Shown: piece after piece, positions 44,694 to 55,409 of the stretch | How the letters are laid out: the number at the start of each line of letters is the position of its first letter | How positions within the stretch are numbered: the stretch's first letter is position 1 | NCBI RefSeq assembly: GCF_030908465.1 | Contig: NZ_CP133078.1 | Location: forward strand, 2,480,001-2,544,000 | Length of the DNA: 64,000 nt | Direction: 5' to 3' | Origin: Anaerotignum sp. MB30-C6 | Lineage (GTDB): Bacteria > Bacillota > Clostridia > Lachnospirales > Anaerotignaceae | Position numbers and translations under genes: made by a program | Notes under the pieces: generated by a model | The model's database searches: none | The model's input: only the letters and a program-made list of their open reading frames with translations | Told to the model about the DNA's origin: nothing

Positions 44694-44969
44694 TTAACAG
44701 TCTACTGCTTTTATTTGATACGACTTTAAAGCCTTCCTAATATCTGCATCCAGAATGTATTCATTCCGGGTCAATTTTTCGGCCATATCTGCGTCCACAT
44801 AGTGGGTGGGCTGAACATGAAGGATCTTTTTTCGCTTTGGCTTTGCAAGCTTTCGCGTTTTCCCGTTGACCAGATATAAATATCTGTCTTCAACAGAAAC
44901 AACCATCATTACCTCTCCCTTGTCGTGTCCGTCTTTAGAATAAACGATTTGCCCGATTTTATATTCCAA
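44694..44969 (-). CDS. KOW-domain RNA-binding protein
   Basis: About 91 residues. A KOW-type SH3 barrel lies at the N-terminus ([20 protein letters not shown]), followed by [17 protein letters not shown], as in the L14e-like proteins placed between map and infA in clostridia. TTG 44969 has the better spacing to GAGGTG; GTG 44978 overlaps it. Function is unproven; a ribosome-associated role is likely from position. Confidence 0.85.
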   Translation of the reverse strand: MEYKIGQIVYSKDGHDKGEVMMVVSVEDRYLYLVNGKTRKLAKPKRKKILHVQPTHYVDADMAEKLTRNEYILDADIRKALKSYQIKAVDC

Positions 44970-44995
44970 CGTAATCACCTCAATCTTTATTTCGT

Positions 44996-45748
44996 CTATC
45001 GTGGTAACGTAAGAATTTCGGGTTCACCGTCTGTAATCAGAATGGTGTTTTCATAATGCGCTGCATATTTTCCATCTTTAGTGACTACAGTCCATCCGTC
45101 TTTTAAAACACGAACGTCGTAGCTTCCCATATTCACCATTGGCTCAATTGCTAAAGTCATTCCTTTTTGCAAACGAATGCCTCTGCCCAAGGTTTTAAAA
45201 TTAGGGACTTCTGGCGGTTCATGCATTTTCCTGCCTATCCCATGCCCAACATAGGCACGGACAACAGAAAATCCGTTTTTTTCAACGTATTTTTGAATTG
45301 CAGAGCCTATATCATTGAGATGATTGCCCTCTTTTGCAAAAGTTATACCTTCAAAAAAGCTTTGTTCTGTCACCTCAATTAATTTTTTTGCTTCCGCAGA
45401 AATTTGGCCAATTGCATAAGTTCTAGCCATATCTGCATGGTAGCCGTTTAAGATACATCCCACATCAATGCTGAGGATATCACCTTCATTTAATACTCGG
45501 TTACTGGGAATTCCGTGGATAACTTCCTCGTTGATCGAGGTGCAAAGTGTTCCAGGAAATCCACCGTATCCTTTAAAAGAGGGTGTTGCCCCATGACTAA
45601 GGATATAGTCTTCCGCCAGCTTATCCAGATAGGCAGTTGTCACACCAGGTGCAGCAGTTTTTGCAACCAATGCTTCCACCTCTGCCAAAAGCTTGCCTGC
45701 TTTACGCATTTTACCAATCTGATCTTCTGTTTTGATCGTGATAGACAT
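44996..45748 (-). CDS. map: Methionine aminopeptidase, type I
   Basis: 250 residues. It removes the initiator Met. Metal ligands are in DVGCILNGYHADMA (two Asp), VGHGIGRKMHEPP (His), IEPMVN (Glu) and HYENTILI (Glu). No SEC-C zinc extension. Starts two bases after the adk stop, with GGAGAGATAAAT as binding site. Confidence 0.97.
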   Translation of the reverse strand: MSITIKTEDQIGKMRKAGKLLAEVEALVAKTAAPGVTTAYLDKLAEDYILSHGATPSFKGYGGFPGTLCTSINEEVIHGIPSNRVLNEGDILSIDVGCILNGYHADMARTYAIGQISAEAKKLIEVTEQSFFEGITFAKEGNHLNDIGSAIQKYVEKNGFSVVRAYVGHGIGRKMHEPPEVPNFKTLGRGIRLQKGMTLAIEPMVNMGSYDVRVLKDGWTVVTKDGKYAAHYENTILITDGEPEILTLPR

Positions 45749-45750
45749 AT

Positions 45751-46380
45751 TTATCTCTCCAGACCTTCTACAATCGCCTTTGTAATAGCATCAATTGCCT
45801 GTGTACCATCCACTTCAATTAAGATGTTTTTGCTTCCATAGAACTCAACCAAAGGCATACTTTGTTCATGGAATGTTTTAATTCTTGCAAGACCTGCTTC
45901 TGTTGTATCGTCTTTACGCTGTGTTAATGCTTCACCACAAACATCGCAAATACCAGCAACCTTGGCAGGCAAGAATAATTTATTGTAAGTTGCACCGCAT
46001 TTAGGGCAAGTTTCTCTTGCTGTCAGTCTTTCTAACATTACCTCGTCGGGTGCATTGATATAAACAACTTTATCCAAAGCTACCATTTCGTCAAGCTTTT
46101 CAGCCTGAACAACAGTACGAGGGAAACCATCTAAAATGAAACCATTTTTGCAGTCATCTTTCTGAATTCTCTCTTTTACAATAGCAATGATTAATTCGTC
46201 AGAAACTAAGCCACCAGACGCCATAATACTTTTTGCCTGATTTCCAAGTTCTGTACCCTTTGCAACTTCTTCTCTCAGCATATCGCCCGTAGAAATATGA
46301 GCAATACCATAATGCTTAACCAAACGTGCAGCCTGTGTACCTTTACCTGCAGCGGGCGCACCAATGAGAACCAATTTCAT
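45751..46380 (-). CDS. adk: Adenylate kinase
   Basis: About 209 residues. P-loop GAPAAGKGTQ at the N-terminus, NMP-binding STGDMLREEV, DGFPRTVVQAEKL, and a LID domain with two CxxC pairs (CPKCGATYN and CDVCGEAL), the zinc form of Gram-positives. ATG 46380 (MKLVLIGAP) is preferred; an upstream ATG at 46389 sits on the ribosome binding site. Confidence 0.97.
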   Translation of the reverse strand: MKLVLIGAPAAGKGTQAARLVKHYGIAHISTGDMLREEVAKGTELGNQAKSIMASGGLVSDELIIAIVKERIQKDDCKNGFILDGFPRTVVQAEKLDEMVALDKVVYINAPDEVMLERLTARETCPKCGATYNKLFLPAKVAGICDVCGEALTQRKDDTTEAGLARIKTFHEQSMPLVEFYGSKNILIEVDGTQAIDAITKAIVEGLER

Positions 46381-46444
46381 AACAATCATTACCTCTTTTC
46401 TTCAGATAGCCCTTCTCTTTTTAAGAACTCCCCGCTCAACCTTG

Positions 46445-46466
46445 GGGAAATGCAAAAGCATTTCCC
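46445..46466 (-). promoter_or_regulatory. Hairpin between secY and adk
   Basis: gggaaatgc and gcatttccc pair perfectly around a four-base A/T loop. No T-run follows on the coding strand, so read-through into adk is expected; it may protect or process the mRNA. Confidence 0.5.
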
Positions 46467-46478
46467 AGCAGGTCGAGA

Positions 46479-47744
46479 TTATTCACTCAAAAAGCCTTTG
46501 TAGTGACGCATGAGCAACTGGCTTTCCAATGCTTTTACAATGTCTAAGGCAACACCAACAACGATGATCAGTGTTGTGCCACCGAAGCCTACGTTGATCT
46601 TGAAGATCCACTGCAGAACAACGGGAACCATTGCTAAGATTGCATAACAAATTGCACCAACCAGAGTGATTCTACCTACAACTCTAGTAATATATGCGCT
46701 TGTGGGCTGACCTGGTCTGATGCCAGGGATGAAACCACCATTCTTCTTCATATTCATTGCTATTTCGTTTGGATTGATTACAATCGAAGTATAGAAATAT
46801 GTGAAGAAAATGATAAGCACTACATACAGACACGCACCAACCGGGTGTGTCATGTTGAGAACTTCAATAATCTTTGTAAATGTCGGTCCTTTATCGGGGA
46901 TAAAGTTACCGATTTGTTGAGGGAATTGCAACAGGGAAATCGCAAAAATGATAGAAATCACACCTGCTGTATTCACCTTAATAGGCATCGTTGTATTGTT
47001 TCCGCCTACCTGCTTATGACCTGCCATCTTTGAAGAATACTGCACAGGCAGTCTTCTTTCACCGCTGTTTACACATACGATAAATCCTAAAACAATGAGC
47101 AGAGCCACCAAAATCGCTGCAACTTTTGCAACGCCAATTGCGCCGGAACCGGAGATTGTATAATACATACTCGCAATAGCCTGAGGCAAGTTGGACACGA
47201 TGTTGATGAAGATAATCATGGAAGAACCATTACCAATACCTTTTGCTGTAATCTGTTCTGCTAACCACATAACAAACGTGGAACCACAAACCAGAGAAAG
47301 CACAGAAGCTACATAAACCAGCGGGCTATCGGTCAAGAACATATTCTGATAAGTATATGTGAGACCCGCACCCTGGATTAGCGCCAACACAACTGTCAGA
47401 TATCTGCTGTAAGACTGTAGCTTTTTACGTCCTTCTGGTCCTTCTTTCGAAAGCTGTTCAAACTTTGGAATTGCGATCGTTAACAGCTGCATAATAATGG
47501 ATGCAGTGATGTAAGGACCGATACCCATTGCAAACAGGGACCATCCGGAGTTTGCGCCACCGGCAATTACGCTATATAACGTACCCATACCGGTTGCTTC
47601 TCTTGCTGCTATTACACTGGCAGCGTCAATACCGGGCAGTGCGATTAATGTACCCAATCTAACGATTGCAAAAATCATCAAGGTATACAAAATTTTGCTT
47701 CTAATTTCTTTCGTTCTCCAGGAATTAACGAAAATCTTAAACAA
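46479..47744 (-). CDS. secY: Preprotein translocase subunit SecY
   Basis: 421 residues with ten membrane helices. It is the Sec channel core. MFKIFVNSWRTKEIRSKILYT opens it, GIGPYITASIIMQLL marks TM2-3, and RRLPVQYSSKMAG marks the cytosolic loop contacting the ribosome and SecA. Starts directly after the rplO stop. Confidence 0.98.
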   Translation of the reverse strand: MFKIFVNSWRTKEIRSKILYTLMIFAIVRLGTLIALPGIDAASVIAAREATGMGTLYSVIAGGANSGWSLFAMGIGPYITASIIMQLLTIAIPKFEQLSKEGPEGRKKLQSYSRYLTVVLALIQGAGLTYTYQNMFLTDSPLVYVASVLSLVCGSTFVMWLAEQITAKGIGNGSSMIIFINIVSNLPQAIASMYYTISGSGAIGVAKVAAILVALLIVLGFIVCVNSGERRLPVQYSSKMAGHKQVGGNNTTMPIKVNTAGVISIIFAISLLQFPQQIGNFIPDKGPTFTKIIEVLNMTHPVGACLYVVLIIFFTYFYTSIVINPNEIAMNMKKNGGFIPGIRPGQPTSAYITRVVGRITLVGAICYAILAMVPVVLQWIFKINVGFGGTTLIIVVGVALDIVKALESQLLMRHYKGFLSE

Positions 47745-48185
47745 TTAAATCACCTCTGCTTTTCCGCCGGCTGCTTCAATTTTCTCAAGTGCAGTTTTAC
47801 TAAACTGGTTCACTTTAATTGTAAGCTTTCTTTCAAGCTCGCCCTCACCGAGAATCTTTACACCATCTCTAGGGTTGCTGATTAAACCAACGGCCTTTAA
47901 AGCATCGATATCAACTACTGTATCGTTTTCAAAAACGTTTAACATACAAACATTAATAGAAACGATTTCTTTACTGTTTCTACATGTGAAGCCTCTTTTA
48001 GGAAGTCTTCTATATAAAGGCATCTGACCGCCTTCAAAACCGCACTTACCGCCGGAACCGGAACGCTGACCCTGACCTTTGTGGCCTCTGCCTGCTGTTT
48101 TACCGTTGCCTGTTGCGTGACCTCTGCCGCGTCTCCAGTTCTTTTCTTTAGAACCTGCTGCAGGTCTCAATTCGCATAAGTTCAT
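47745..48185 (-). CDS. rplO: 50S ribosomal protein L15
   Basis: 146 residues. The glycine-rich basic N-terminal half (GRGHATGNGKTAGRGHKGQ) threads through 23S rRNA; the C-terminal half has LGEGELERKLTIKVNQFSKTA. Stop is adjacent to the secY start, so the two are coupled. Confidence 0.98.
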   Translation of the reverse strand: MNLCELRPAAGSKEKNWRRGRGHATGNGKTAGRGHKGQGQRSGSGGKCGFEGGQMPLYRRLPKRGFTCRNSKEIVSINVCMLNVFENDTVVDIDALKAVGLISNPRDGVKILGEGELERKLTIKVNQFSKTALEKIEAAGGKAEVI

Positions 48186-48202
48186 TTTGGCACCTCCTTA
48201 AA

Positions 48203-48388
48203 TCAAATTTCTTCAACTTTTACAAGGTGGCTAATCTGATGGATCATACCTCTGATAGCCGCATTGTCCTGCTGAACGACACTGCTGTTTGTCTTCTTCA
48301 GGCCCAAAGCCTGAACTGTTTTTTTATGTTTCGGAATTGCTCCGATTGTAGATTTCACTAATGTGATTTTAATTTCAGCCACTGTCAA
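48203..48388 (-). CDS. rpmD: 50S ribosomal protein L30
   Basis: 61 residues, [20 protein letters not shown] at the N-terminus and [14 protein letters not shown] at the end. Starts after AAGGAGGAATTGACAGTG. Between rpsE and rplO as usual. Confidence 0.97.
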   Translation of the reverse strand: MTVAEIKITLVKSTIGAIPKHKKTVQALGLKKTNSSVVQQDNAAIRGMIHQISHLVKVEEI

Positions 48389-48395
48389 TTCCTCC

Positions 48396-48899
48396 TTAAC
48401 CTAAGAGTTCTTCTACAGTAATGCCACGTAATTTTGCAACAGCTTCAGGTGTAGTCGCTCTGGACAAGCCTTCGATTGTTGCGCTTACTACGTTGCGCTT
48501 GTTATTAGAACCCAAGGATTTTGTTCTGATGTTACGGATACCACCCAACTCTAATACTGCACGTGCAGGGCCACCAGCGATAACACCAGTACCTTCTGGA
48601 GCGGGCATTAATAATACTCTTGCGCTGCCAAAGGCACCTGTAACATCGTGATAAATGCTTTCAACATCATTCATGTTAACTTTAATGATGTTTTTCATTG
48701 CATCTTCTTTACCTTTACGGATCGCATCGGGAATTTCAGCCGCTTTGCCCATTCCGCAGCCAACGTGGCCATTGCCATCGCCAACTACAACAAGAGCCGC
48801 GAATCTGAATGTACGACCACCCTTAACAACCTTAGTTACACGGTTGATAGTTACTACTTTATCTTTCAGATCTAAAGTGCTTGGATCGATTCTCTTCAA
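48396..48899 (-). CDS. rpsE: 30S ribosomal protein S5
   Basis: 167 residues. The double-stranded RNA-binding start is [20 protein letters not shown], followed by [20 protein letters not shown] and the fidelity-related loop [23 protein letters not shown] follows AAGGAGGAAAGTAAGTTG-like sequence. Confidence 0.98.
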   Translation of the reverse strand: MKRIDPSTLDLKDKVVTINRVTKVVKGGRTFRFAALVVVGDGNGHVGCGMGKAAEIPDAIRKGKEDAMKNIIKVNMNDVESIYHDVTGAFGSARVLLMPAPEGTGVIAGGPARAVLELGGIRNIRTKSLGSNNKRNVVSATIEGLSRATTPEAVAKLRGITVEELLG

Positions 48900-48917
48900 C
48901 TTACTTTCCTCCTTGCC

Positions 48918-49286
48918 TTAGAATTTTAGTCCGGCTTCTCTTGCTGCTTCCGCCAAAGCCTTCACTTTACCGTGGTAAATGAAACCGCCTCTGTCGAAAA
49001 CAACTTCAGTAATGCCTTTTTCAACTGCTCTCTTAGCGATTACTTCACCAACAACAGCTGCTGCTGCAACAGTGGAAGTAAATTCTACCTTGCTGGAAAC
49101 TTCGGATTCCATTGTGGAAGCTGCAACCAGTGTATTTTGTGTAACGTCATCAATAATTTGTGCATACATGTGCTTGTTGGATCTGAACACAGCCAATCTA
49201 GGTCTCTGAGCAGTGCCGTTCACATGATTGCGGATTCTGTAGTGTCTTTTCACACGAGCCGCCGCACGAGATGGCTTTTTAATCAT
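48918..49286 (-). CDS. rplR: 50S ribosomal protein L18
   Basis: 122 residues. Basic [20 protein letters not shown] start, [13 protein letters not shown], and [20 protein letters not shown] at the end. Binds 5S rRNA with L5. Confidence 0.98.
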   Translation of the reverse strand: MIKKPSRAAARVKRHYRIRNHVNGTAQRPRLAVFRSNKHMYAQIIDDVTQNTLVAASTMESEVSSKVEFTSTVAAAAVVGEVIAKRAVEKGITEVVFDRGGFIYHGKVKALAEAAREAGLKF

Positions 49287-49354
49287 AGTATTTCACTCCG
49301 TTTCTCAAAATTAGTCATTTTCCGATATAAATAGATCAAGCTACCCAGCGTTGA

Positions 49355-49897
49355 TTATTTCTTACCGGTCTTACCAACTTTACGTCTAATGCGTTCGTCA
49401 GAGTATTTAATACCTTTGCCCTTGTAAGGTTCAGGAGGACGTTTTGCTCTAACTTCAGCTGCAAACTGTCCTACTTTTTCTTTATCAATACCCTTAATTG
49501 TAATTTTGTTTGTACCTTCAACTGTAGACTCGATGCCCTCAGGATCTTCCATCTCTACTGGATGGGAGTAACCCAAAGTAAGTGCTAACTTCTTGCCGGA
49601 CTTCGCAGCTCTGTAACCAACACCGTTGACTTCCAAAACTTTTTCGTAACCCTGCGTAACGCCAACTACCATATTGAAAATCAATGTTCTTGTTAAGCCG
49701 TGTAATGCTTTATGCTTTTTCAGATCACTTGGTCTTTCAACTACGATCTGACCATCTTCCATTGCGATATGCATGTCAGCGGATAATTTTCTTTCAAGAG
49801 TACCCTTGGGCCCCTTTACTGTTAGCAGGTTGCCTGCGCCGATTTTAATTTCAACGCCAGCTGGAACTGCCACAGGCAATTTACCAATTCTTGACAT
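49355..49897 (-). CDS. rplF: 50S ribosomal protein L6
   Basis: About 180 residues. [20 protein letters not shown] start and the C-terminal [14 protein letters not shown] with the basic tail. ATG 49897 follows AGGAGGTGCAGACC; a GTG three codons upstream lies in the binding site. Confidence 0.98.
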   Translation of the reverse strand: MSRIGKLPVAVPAGVEIKIGAGNLLTVKGPKGTLERKLSADMHIAMEDGQIVVERPSDLKKHKALHGLTRTLIFNMVVGVTQGYEKVLEVNGVGYRAAKSGKKLALTLGYSHPVEMEDPEGIESTVEGTNKITIKGIDKEKVGQFAAEVRAKRPPEPYKGKGIKYSDERIRRKVGKTGKK

Positions 49898-49927
49898 GGT
49901 CTGCACCTCCTAATTGTCTCTAATTAA

Positions 49928-50329
49928 TTACCAGATGAAAGCGATAACTTCGCCGCCTACGCCAGCTTTTCTCGCTTCTTTGTCTGTCATCAAGCCGTGG
50001 CTTGTGGAGATGACTGCAATACCCAGCCCACCCAAAACCTTAGGCAACTCATCTTTGCCAGCAAAAACTCTGAGGCCGGGCTTGGAAATTCTCTTCAAAC
50101 CTGTGATAACCTTTTCATTTTTGTCAGCGCCGTATTTCAAGCTAACGCGAATTGTGGATTTAACACCATCTTCAATTACTTCGTAGCCCTTTACATAACC
50201 TTCTGTAGTCAAAATGTCAGCAATTGCTTTCTTCATCTTGGAAGAAGGAACATCTACTGTATCGTGTTTTGCTGTGTTACCGTTTCTGATTCTTGTCAGC
50301 ATATCTGCGATAGGGTCGCTCATTGACAT
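49928..50329 (-). CDS. rpsH: 30S ribosomal protein S8
   Basis: 133 residues. [20 protein letters not shown] start, and the rRNA-binding end [20 protein letters not shown]. Starts after AAAGGAGGAATTCGTA. Confidence 0.98.
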   Translation of the reverse strand: MSMSDPIADMLTRIRNGNTAKHDTVDVPSSKMKKAIADILTTEGYVKGYEVIEDGVKSTIRVSLKYGADKNEKVITGLKRISKPGLRVFAGKDELPKVLGGLGIAVISTSHGLMTDKEARKAGVGGEVIAFIW

Positions 50330-50349
50330 TACGAATTCCTCCTTTCTGT

Positions 50350-50535
50350 TTACCAGCTTGCTTTCTTTACGCCGGGAATCTGGCCTTTGTATGCCAATTC
50401 ACGGAAGCAAATACGGCAAATTCCATATTTTCTAAGCACAGAGTGGGGTCTACCACATACTCTGCAGCGTGTATAAGCTCTTGTGGAGAACTTAGGAGTT
50501 CTCTGCTGCTTTACGATCATAGATCTTTTAGCCAT
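50350..50535 (-). CDS. rpsZ: 30S ribosomal protein S14, zinc type Z
   Basis: 61 residues with two CxxC pairs, CRVCGRPH and CRICFRE, a zinc ribbon typical of the short S14 of Gram-positives. Starts after AAAGGGAGGGACAAAA between rplE and rpsH. Confidence 0.98.
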   Translation of the reverse strand: MAKRSMIVKQQRTPKFSTRAYTRCRVCGRPHSVLRKYGICRICFRELAYKGQIPGVKKASW

Positions 50536-50550
50536 TTTTGTCCCTCCCTT

Positions 50551-51090
50551 TTATTTTGCGAATGGCATACCAAATAATCTAAGCAATTCTCTTGCTTCTT
50601 CATCAGTGCTTGCAGTTGTTACAAACACGATGTCCATACCTCTGATCTTGTCAACTTTATCGTATTCGATTTCAGGGAAGATCAGCTGTTCTTTGATACC
50701 CATTGTGTAGTTACCTCTGCCGTCAAAGCTGTTTGCCTTAACACCACGGAAGTCACGTACACGAGGGAGAGCGATGTTGATCAATCTGTCAGCGAATTCG
50801 TACATTCTGCTGCCTCTCAGTGTTGCTTTGCAACCAATGTTCATACCTTCACGAAGCTTGAAAGCCGCGATAGACTTTTTAGCTTTTGTTACAACAGGTT
50901 TCTGACCAGCGATGATTGTCATATCTTTTACAGCGCCGTCCAAAACCTTCGCGTTTTCTTTTGCTTCGCCTACACCCATGTTGATAATGATTTTCTCCAA
51001 CTTGGGTACAGCCAATTTATTTGTATATGAAAACTTCTTCATCATTTCAGGAATAACTTCTGCTTCATAAAAATCTCTTAATCTGCTCAT
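50551..51090 (-). CDS. rplE: 50S ribosomal protein L5
   Basis: 179 residues. [20 protein letters not shown] and [19 protein letters not shown] blocks, then [20 protein letters not shown]. Contacts 5S rRNA and P-site tRNA. Starts after AAAGGAGGTAAACA. Confidence 0.98.
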   Translation of the reverse strand: MSRLRDFYEAEVIPEMMKKFSYTNKLAVPKLEKIIINMGVGEAKENAKVLDGAVKDMTIIAGQKPVVTKAKKSIAAFKLREGMNIGCKATLRGSRMYEFADRLINIALPRVRDFRGVKANSFDGRGNYTMGIKEQLIFPEIEYDKVDKIRGMDIVFVTTASTDEEARELLRLFGMPFAK

Positions 51091-51111
51091 TGTTTACCTC
51101 CTTTCCAGGGA

Positions 51112-51423
51112 TCAGTCGATAACTTCGCCTGTCTTTTTTGCGATTCTTACTTTTTTGCCGTCTTTAATCATTGCGCCAAGACGTGTTGCCTTGCCATTAT
51201 GCAGATACATTACGTTGGAAGCGTGAATGTAACCTTCTTTCTTAACGATACCACCCTGCTGATTTTTCACATTAGGCTTTGTATGCTTAGAAATCATGTT
51301 AACGCCTTCAACAAGAACTCTGTTGCTCTTTTTATCTACTGCAAGGATCTTGCCTTCTTTGCCTTTATCTTTACCTGTAATTACAACGACTTTGTCGCCG
51401 CTTTTCAATTTCAAGTTAGCCAC
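51112..51423 (-). CDS. rplX: 50S ribosomal protein L24
   Basis: 103 residues. KOW motif [20 protein letters not shown] at the N-terminus, then [14 protein letters not shown]. Assembly-initiating protein. Starts after AAGGAGGTGTGCTAGGTG-like sequence. Confidence 0.98.
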   Translation of the reverse strand: MANLKLKSGDKVVVITGKDKGKEGKILAVDKKSNRVLVEGVNMISKHTKPNVKNQQGGIVKKEGYIHASNVMYLHNGKATRLGAMIKDGKKVRIAKKTGEVID

Positions 51424-51436
51424 CTAGCACACCTCC

Positions 51437-51805
51437 TTATAATACTTCAGGTGCCAGAGAAAGAATCTTCATAAACTGTTTCTCTCTCAGCTCTCTAGCA
51501 ACGGGTCCAAAAATACGTGTACCTCTGGGGTTTTTATCTTCTTTGATGATAACCGCTGCATTCTCGTCGAATTTAATATAGCTACCGTCTGCTCTACCTA
51601 CGGAGTGTACTGTTCTAACCACAACAGCCTTAACAACGTCGCCTTTTTTAACAACGCCGCCGGGTGTTGCGTCTTTAACTGTAGCAACAATGATGTCGCC
51701 TACGCCCGCATATCTTCTTGTAGAGCCGCCAAGTACTCTAATACAAAGGAGTTCTCTTGCTCCGGAATTGTCTGCTACTTTTAATCTGGTTTCCTGTTGA
51801 ACCAT
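51437..51805 (-). CDS. rplN: 50S ribosomal protein L14
   Basis: 122 residues. [20 protein letters not shown] start, [18 protein letters not shown] centre, [20 protein letters not shown] end. Starts after AGAGGAGGCATTCAC. Confidence 0.98.
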   Translation of the reverse strand: MVQQETRLKVADNSGARELLCIRVLGGSTRRYAGVGDIIVATVKDATPGGVVKKGDVVKAVVVRTVHSVGRADGSYIKFDENAAVIIKEDKNPRGTRIFGPVARELREKQFMKILSLAPEVL

Positions 51806-51830
51806 GTGAATGCCTCCTCTCCAAAAAGGA

Positions 51831-52088
51831 TTATTTTGCTTTTTCGATGATGCTTACCAGTCTCCATCTCTTGTCCTTAGACAAAGGTCTGGTTTCCATA
51901 ACCTTTACACGGTCGCCGATACCACATTCGTTGTTTTCATCATGTGCTTTCAGCTTGTAAGTTCTGTTGATGATCTTACCGTACAAAGGATGTTTTACTT
52001 TATCTTCCACAGCAACAACAATTGTCTTGTCCATCTTGTCGCTGACTACTTTACCAATTCTGGTTTTACGAAGATTTCTTTCTTCCAC
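51831..52088 (-). CDS. rpsQ: 30S ribosomal protein S17
   Basis: 85 residues. [20 protein letters not shown] and [20 protein letters not shown] identify the OB-fold protein. Starts after AAAGGAGGCACTCATCGTG-like sequence. Confidence 0.98.
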   Translation of the reverse strand: MEERNLRKTRIGKVVSDKMDKTIVVAVEDKVKHPLYGKIINRTYKLKAHDENNECGIGDRVKVMETRPLSKDKRWRLVSIIEKAK

Positions 52089-52118
52089 GATGAGTGCCTC
52101 CTTTCATAGACCGGATTA

Positions 52119-52328
52119 TTATTCTGCTGTTCTAGCCTTCTGTGTAATCACTGTCTGGATTCTTGCAATGCTCTTACGAACTTCCTTGATTCTTGCTGTA
52201 TTATCCAACTGGTTCGTTGCGTTCTGGAATCTCAGGTTGAATAATTCTTTTTTAGCAGAAACAAGGTCTTTCTGTAATTCATCTGCAGTCTTACCCATCA
52301 ATTCATTAACATAACCTTTTGTTTTCAC
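52119..52328 (-). CDS. rpmC: 50S ribosomal protein L29
   Basis: 69 residues, two helices: [20 protein letters not shown] and [16 protein letters not shown]. Lies at the tunnel exit, a docking site for SRP and trigger factor. Its ATG overlaps the rplP stop by four bases. Confidence 0.97.
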   Translation of the reverse strand: MKTKGYVNELMGKTADELQKDLVSAKKELFNLRFQNATNQLDNTARIKEVRKSIARIQTVITQKARTAE

Positions 52329-52762
52329 TGCTGATCACCTGCCATTTCTAACGCCTCTGCCTTGGAAACAATTTTACATTTGATAGGAAGCTTGTGAATA
52401 GCCAGTCTCAACGCTTCTCTTGCTGTTTCTTCTGCAACGCCGCCAATTTCAAACATTACTCTGCCGGGCTTTACTACTGCTACCCAGTATTCAGGTGCAC
52501 CTTTACCGGAACCCATACGAGTACCGATAGGTTTTGCGGAAACAGGTTTGTCTGGGAATACTTTAATCCAAACGTCACCACCACGTCTGATATATCTTGT
52601 CATAGCGATACGCGCTGCTTCAATCTGGTTAGATGTGATCCAGCTAGGCTCCATAGCCATAATACCGAATTCACCGTATGTTACTTTATTACCTCTATAA
52701 GCTCTACCCTTCATGGAGCCTCTTTGTTGCTTACGATATTTCACTCTTTTAGGCATTAACAT
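52325..52762 (-). CDS. rplP: 50S ribosomal protein L16
   Basis: 145 residues. [20 protein letters not shown] start, [20 protein letters not shown], then [20 protein letters not shown]. Starts at ATG 52762 after AGGAGGCGC; the second ATG two codons on is possible. Confidence 0.98.
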   Translation of the reverse strand: MLMPKRVKYRKQQRGSMKGRAYRGNKVTYGEFGIMAMEPSWITSNQIEAARIAMTRYIRRGGDVWIKVFPDKPVSAKPIGTRMGSGKGAPEYWVAVVKPGRVMFEIGGVAEETAREALRLAIHKLPIKCKIVSKAEALEMAGDQQ

Positions 52763-52764
52763 AA

Positions 52765-53424
52765 TTACTTAGCGCCTCCTTCCTTTTTCGCTGCTTTTAC
52801 AGGAAGTACCTCACCTTTGTAGATCCATACTTTTACGCCCAGTTTGCCGTATGTTGTATCAGCTTCTGCAAAGCCGTAGTCAATGTCTGCGCGAAGTGTC
52901 TGAAGTGGGATGGTACCTTCGTGATAGCTTTCAGAACGAGCCATATCAGCACCGCCCAAACGACCGCTAACAGATGTTTTGATACCTTTTGCGCCGAACT
53001 TCATTGTTCTGCCCATTGACTGCTTCATAGCACGACGGAATGTCACACGGTTTTCTAACTGCAACGCAATGTTTTCAGCTACCAACTGTGCATCCAGCTC
53101 AGGTTTTCTGATTTCTTCGATGTTTACAGCTACCCTCTGTGTTGTCATCTTCTGGATTTCAGCCTTCAATTCTTCAATTGCCTGACCGTTCTTACCGATA
53201 ACAATACCAGGTTTTGCTGTGTGTACTGTAATTTTAATTCTGCCAGCTGTTCTTTCGATCGCAATCTTAGAAATGCCGGAAGTATATAATCTAGCTTTAA
53301 TAAACTTTCTGATTTTAACATCCTCTACTAGGTAGTCAGCAAAATCTTTCTCTGCATACCATTTAGTATCCCAATCTTTGATGATACCGACTCTTAATCC
53401 ATGAGGATTTACTTTCTGTCCCAT
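52765..53424 (-). CDS. rpsC: 30S ribosomal protein S3
   Basis: 219 residues. [20 protein letters not shown] start; type II KH domain near residue 60-110 with [20 protein letters not shown]-terminal [20 protein letters not shown]. Starts after AAGGAGGTACGAA. Confidence 0.98.
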   Translation of the reverse strand: MGQKVNPHGLRVGIIKDWDTKWYAEKDFADYLVEDVKIRKFIKARLYTSGISKIAIERTAGRIKITVHTAKPGIVIGKNGQAIEELKAEIQKMTTQRVAVNIEEIRKPELDAQLVAENIALQLENRVTFRRAMKQSMGRTMKFGAKGIKTSVSGRLGGADMARSESYHEGTIPLQTLRADIDYGFAEADTTYGKLGVKVWIYKGEVLPVKAAKKEGGAK

Positions 53425-53435
53425 TTCGTACCTCC

Positions 53436-53825
53436 TTATCTCTCATTGAGAATGATGGAAATATGGCAGGATCTTTTCAGGATCCGATATGCTCTGCCTT
53501 GTGCTCTAGGGCGGATTCTCTTCATTGTGGGGCCCTGACCAGCACTTACCTCTTCCACATACAATTTGTTTACGTCCATACCCAAGTTGTTTTCTGCGTT
53601 AGCCATTGCAGACTTTAAAACCTTCGCAATGATTTCGGAAGCGTATCTTGGGGAATAATTTAACAACGCTGCTGCTGTAACTACATCTTTGCCTTTGATC
53701 TGATCCAAAACGATCTTCGCTTTTGTGGCAGGGATGCCAACGTACTTCGCAGATGCGTGGGGTCTTCTTTCTTTCGTAGCAATATTTCTTTCTTTCTTTA
53801 TTTGGCTTCTATGACCTTTTGCCAT
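53436..53825 (-). CDS. rplV: 50S ribosomal protein L22
   Basis: 129 residues. [20 protein letters not shown] start, [20 protein letters not shown] helix, and the extended loop [16 protein letters not shown] lining the exit tunnel. Starts after AAAGGAGGTTTCGTTC. Confidence 0.98.
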   Translation of the reverse strand: MAKGHRSQIKKERNIATKERRPHASAKYVGIPATKAKIVLDQIKGKDVVTAAALLNYSPRYASEIIAKVLKSAMANAENNLGMDVNKLYVEEVSAGQGPTMKRIRPRAQGRAYRILKRSCHISIILNER

Positions 53826-53850
53826 GAACGAAACCTCCTTTCATCAGATA

Positions 53851-54135
53851 TTAGCGAACTCTTGATTTCTTTTCTGCGTCTTTGCCATGACCTCTGTAAC
53901 TTCTTGTCAACGCAAATTCACCAAGTTTATGGCCTACCATATCTTCGGTAATATATACAGGCACATGTTTTCTGCCGTCGTAAACTGCGATTGTATGACC
54001 GATCATATCGGGGAAAATTGTAGAACGACGAGACCATGTTTTGATTACGTTCTTTTCGCCAGCTGCATTCATAGCGTCAATCTTCTTTAAAAGATGATCA
54101 TCAGCGAAAGGTCCCTTTTTGAGTGATCTGCTCAT
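53851..54135 (-). CDS. rpsS: 30S ribosomal protein S19
   Basis: 94 residues. [20 protein letters not shown], then [20 protein letters not shown] and [19 protein letters not shown]. Starts after AAGGAGGATTAAAAC. Confidence 0.98.
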   Translation of the reverse strand: MSRSLKKGPFADDHLLKKIDAMNAAGEKNVIKTWSRRSTIFPDMIGHTIAVYDGRKHVPVYITEDMVGHKLGEFALTRSYRGHGKDAEKKSRVR

Positions 54136-54199
54136 GTTTTAATCCTCCTTGTTTCGTGTTTTTGTGTTTTAGGCAACTGCCTTTACACATTCCGATCTA

Positions 54200-55030
54200 T
54201 TAGCCGTTTCTGCGGCGAACAATATACTTATTGGAAGCTTTGTGTTTCTTTCTTGTTTTGTAACCCATTGTTGGTTTACCCCAAGGTGTCATAGGAGATG
54301 GACGACCGATAGGTGTTCTACCTTCACCACCGCCGTGAGGGTGATCGTTAGGGTTCATTACGGAACCTCTTACTGTAGGTCTAACGCCCATGTGACGTTT
54401 TCTACCAGCTTTACCAATGTGGATTAATTCGTGGTCGATGTTACCAACCTGGCCGATTGTTGCTCTACATTCGATAGGCAGCATTCTCATTTCGCCGGAA
54501 GGAAGTTTTACTGTTGCATACTTGCCTTCTTTCGCCATCAACTGAGCTTCAACACCAGCGGAACGAACCAACTGACCGCCCTTGCCAAGCTTCATTTCGA
54601 TGTTGTGGATGTTGGCACCAACGGGGATTTTGCTCATAGGTAATGTGTTACCCAATTTAACTTCTGCATCAGGGCCATTCATTACTTTGTCGCCAACCTT
54701 TAAACCAACGGGAGCCAAAATGTAAGATTTTTGACCATCAGCGTAAACGATTAATGCGATGTTTGCTGTTCTGTTAGGATCGTATTCGATTGCCGTAACT
54801 GTTGCAGGAACACCGTCTTTGTTACGTTTGAAGTCTATTAATCTATATTTAATTTTGGAGCCACCGCCACGATGACGTACCGTCAATTTACCCTGGTTAT
54901 TTCTACCTGAACTTTTCTTAAGGTGTACTACCAAAGATTTTTCAGGAGTTGATTTTGTGATTTCATCAAAAGCGGACACTGTCATGTGTCTTCTAGATGG
55001 TGTATATGGTTTATATCTCTTAATTGCCAT
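54200..55030 (-). CDS. rplB: 50S ribosomal protein L2
   Basis: About 276 residues. [19 protein letters not shown] start; the peptidyl-transferase-site [20 protein letters not shown] block with its conserved His near residue 229. ATG 55030 follows AAAGGAGTGCAGAAG; the GTG at 55039 lies in that site. Confidence 0.98.
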   Translation of the reverse strand: MAIKRYKPYTPSRRHMTVSAFDEITKSTPEKSLVVHLKKSSGRNNQGKLTVRHRGGGSKIKYRLIDFKRNKDGVPATVTAIEYDPNRTANIALIVYADGQKSYILAPVGLKVGDKVMNGPDAEVKLGNTLPMSKIPVGANIHNIEMKLGKGGQLVRSAGVEAQLMAKEGKYATVKLPSGEMRMLPIECRATIGQVGNIDHELIHIGKAGRKRHMGVRPTVRGSVMNPNDHPHGGGEGRTPIGRPSPMTPWGKPTMGYKTRKKHKASNKYIVRRRNG

Positions 55031-55109
55031 CTTCTGCACTCCTTTCGAGCTTCTATCTATCTACACGTTTCCGTGTGTTTTGCTTTTTGCGTCTCATTCT
55101 TCCTAAGAA

Positions 55110-55409
55110 TTACATCCCCTGGAAGATTTCGATGTCTTTACTATCAGCTGTCAATTTAACGATTGCTTTTTTGAACTTAGGTGTTCTACCAAAGTGCATG
55201 CCTCTTCTTTTAGGCTTGCCATCGTAGTTCATTGTGTTTACAGCTGCAACCTTTGCACCAGCGAACATTTTTTCAACCGCATCTTTAACCTGAGCCTTTG
55301 TTGCTTCAGGGTGTACGATGAAAGTATATTTCTTTTCATCCAAAACAGACATACTGTTTTCTGTGATAACGGGCTTCAAGATTACGTCATAATATTTCAA
55401 ATCAGCCAT
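55110..55409 (-). CDS. rplW: 50S ribosomal protein L23
   Basis: 99 residues. [20 protein letters not shown] start, [20 protein letters not shown], then the extended loop [19 protein letters not shown]. Trigger-factor docking site. Its ATG shares a base with the rplD stop. Confidence 0.98.
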   Translation of the reverse strand: MADLKYYDVILKPVITENSMSVLDEKKYTFIVHPEATKAQVKDAVEKMFAGAKVAAVNTMNYDGKPKRRGMHFGRTPKFKKAIVKLTADSKDIEIFQGM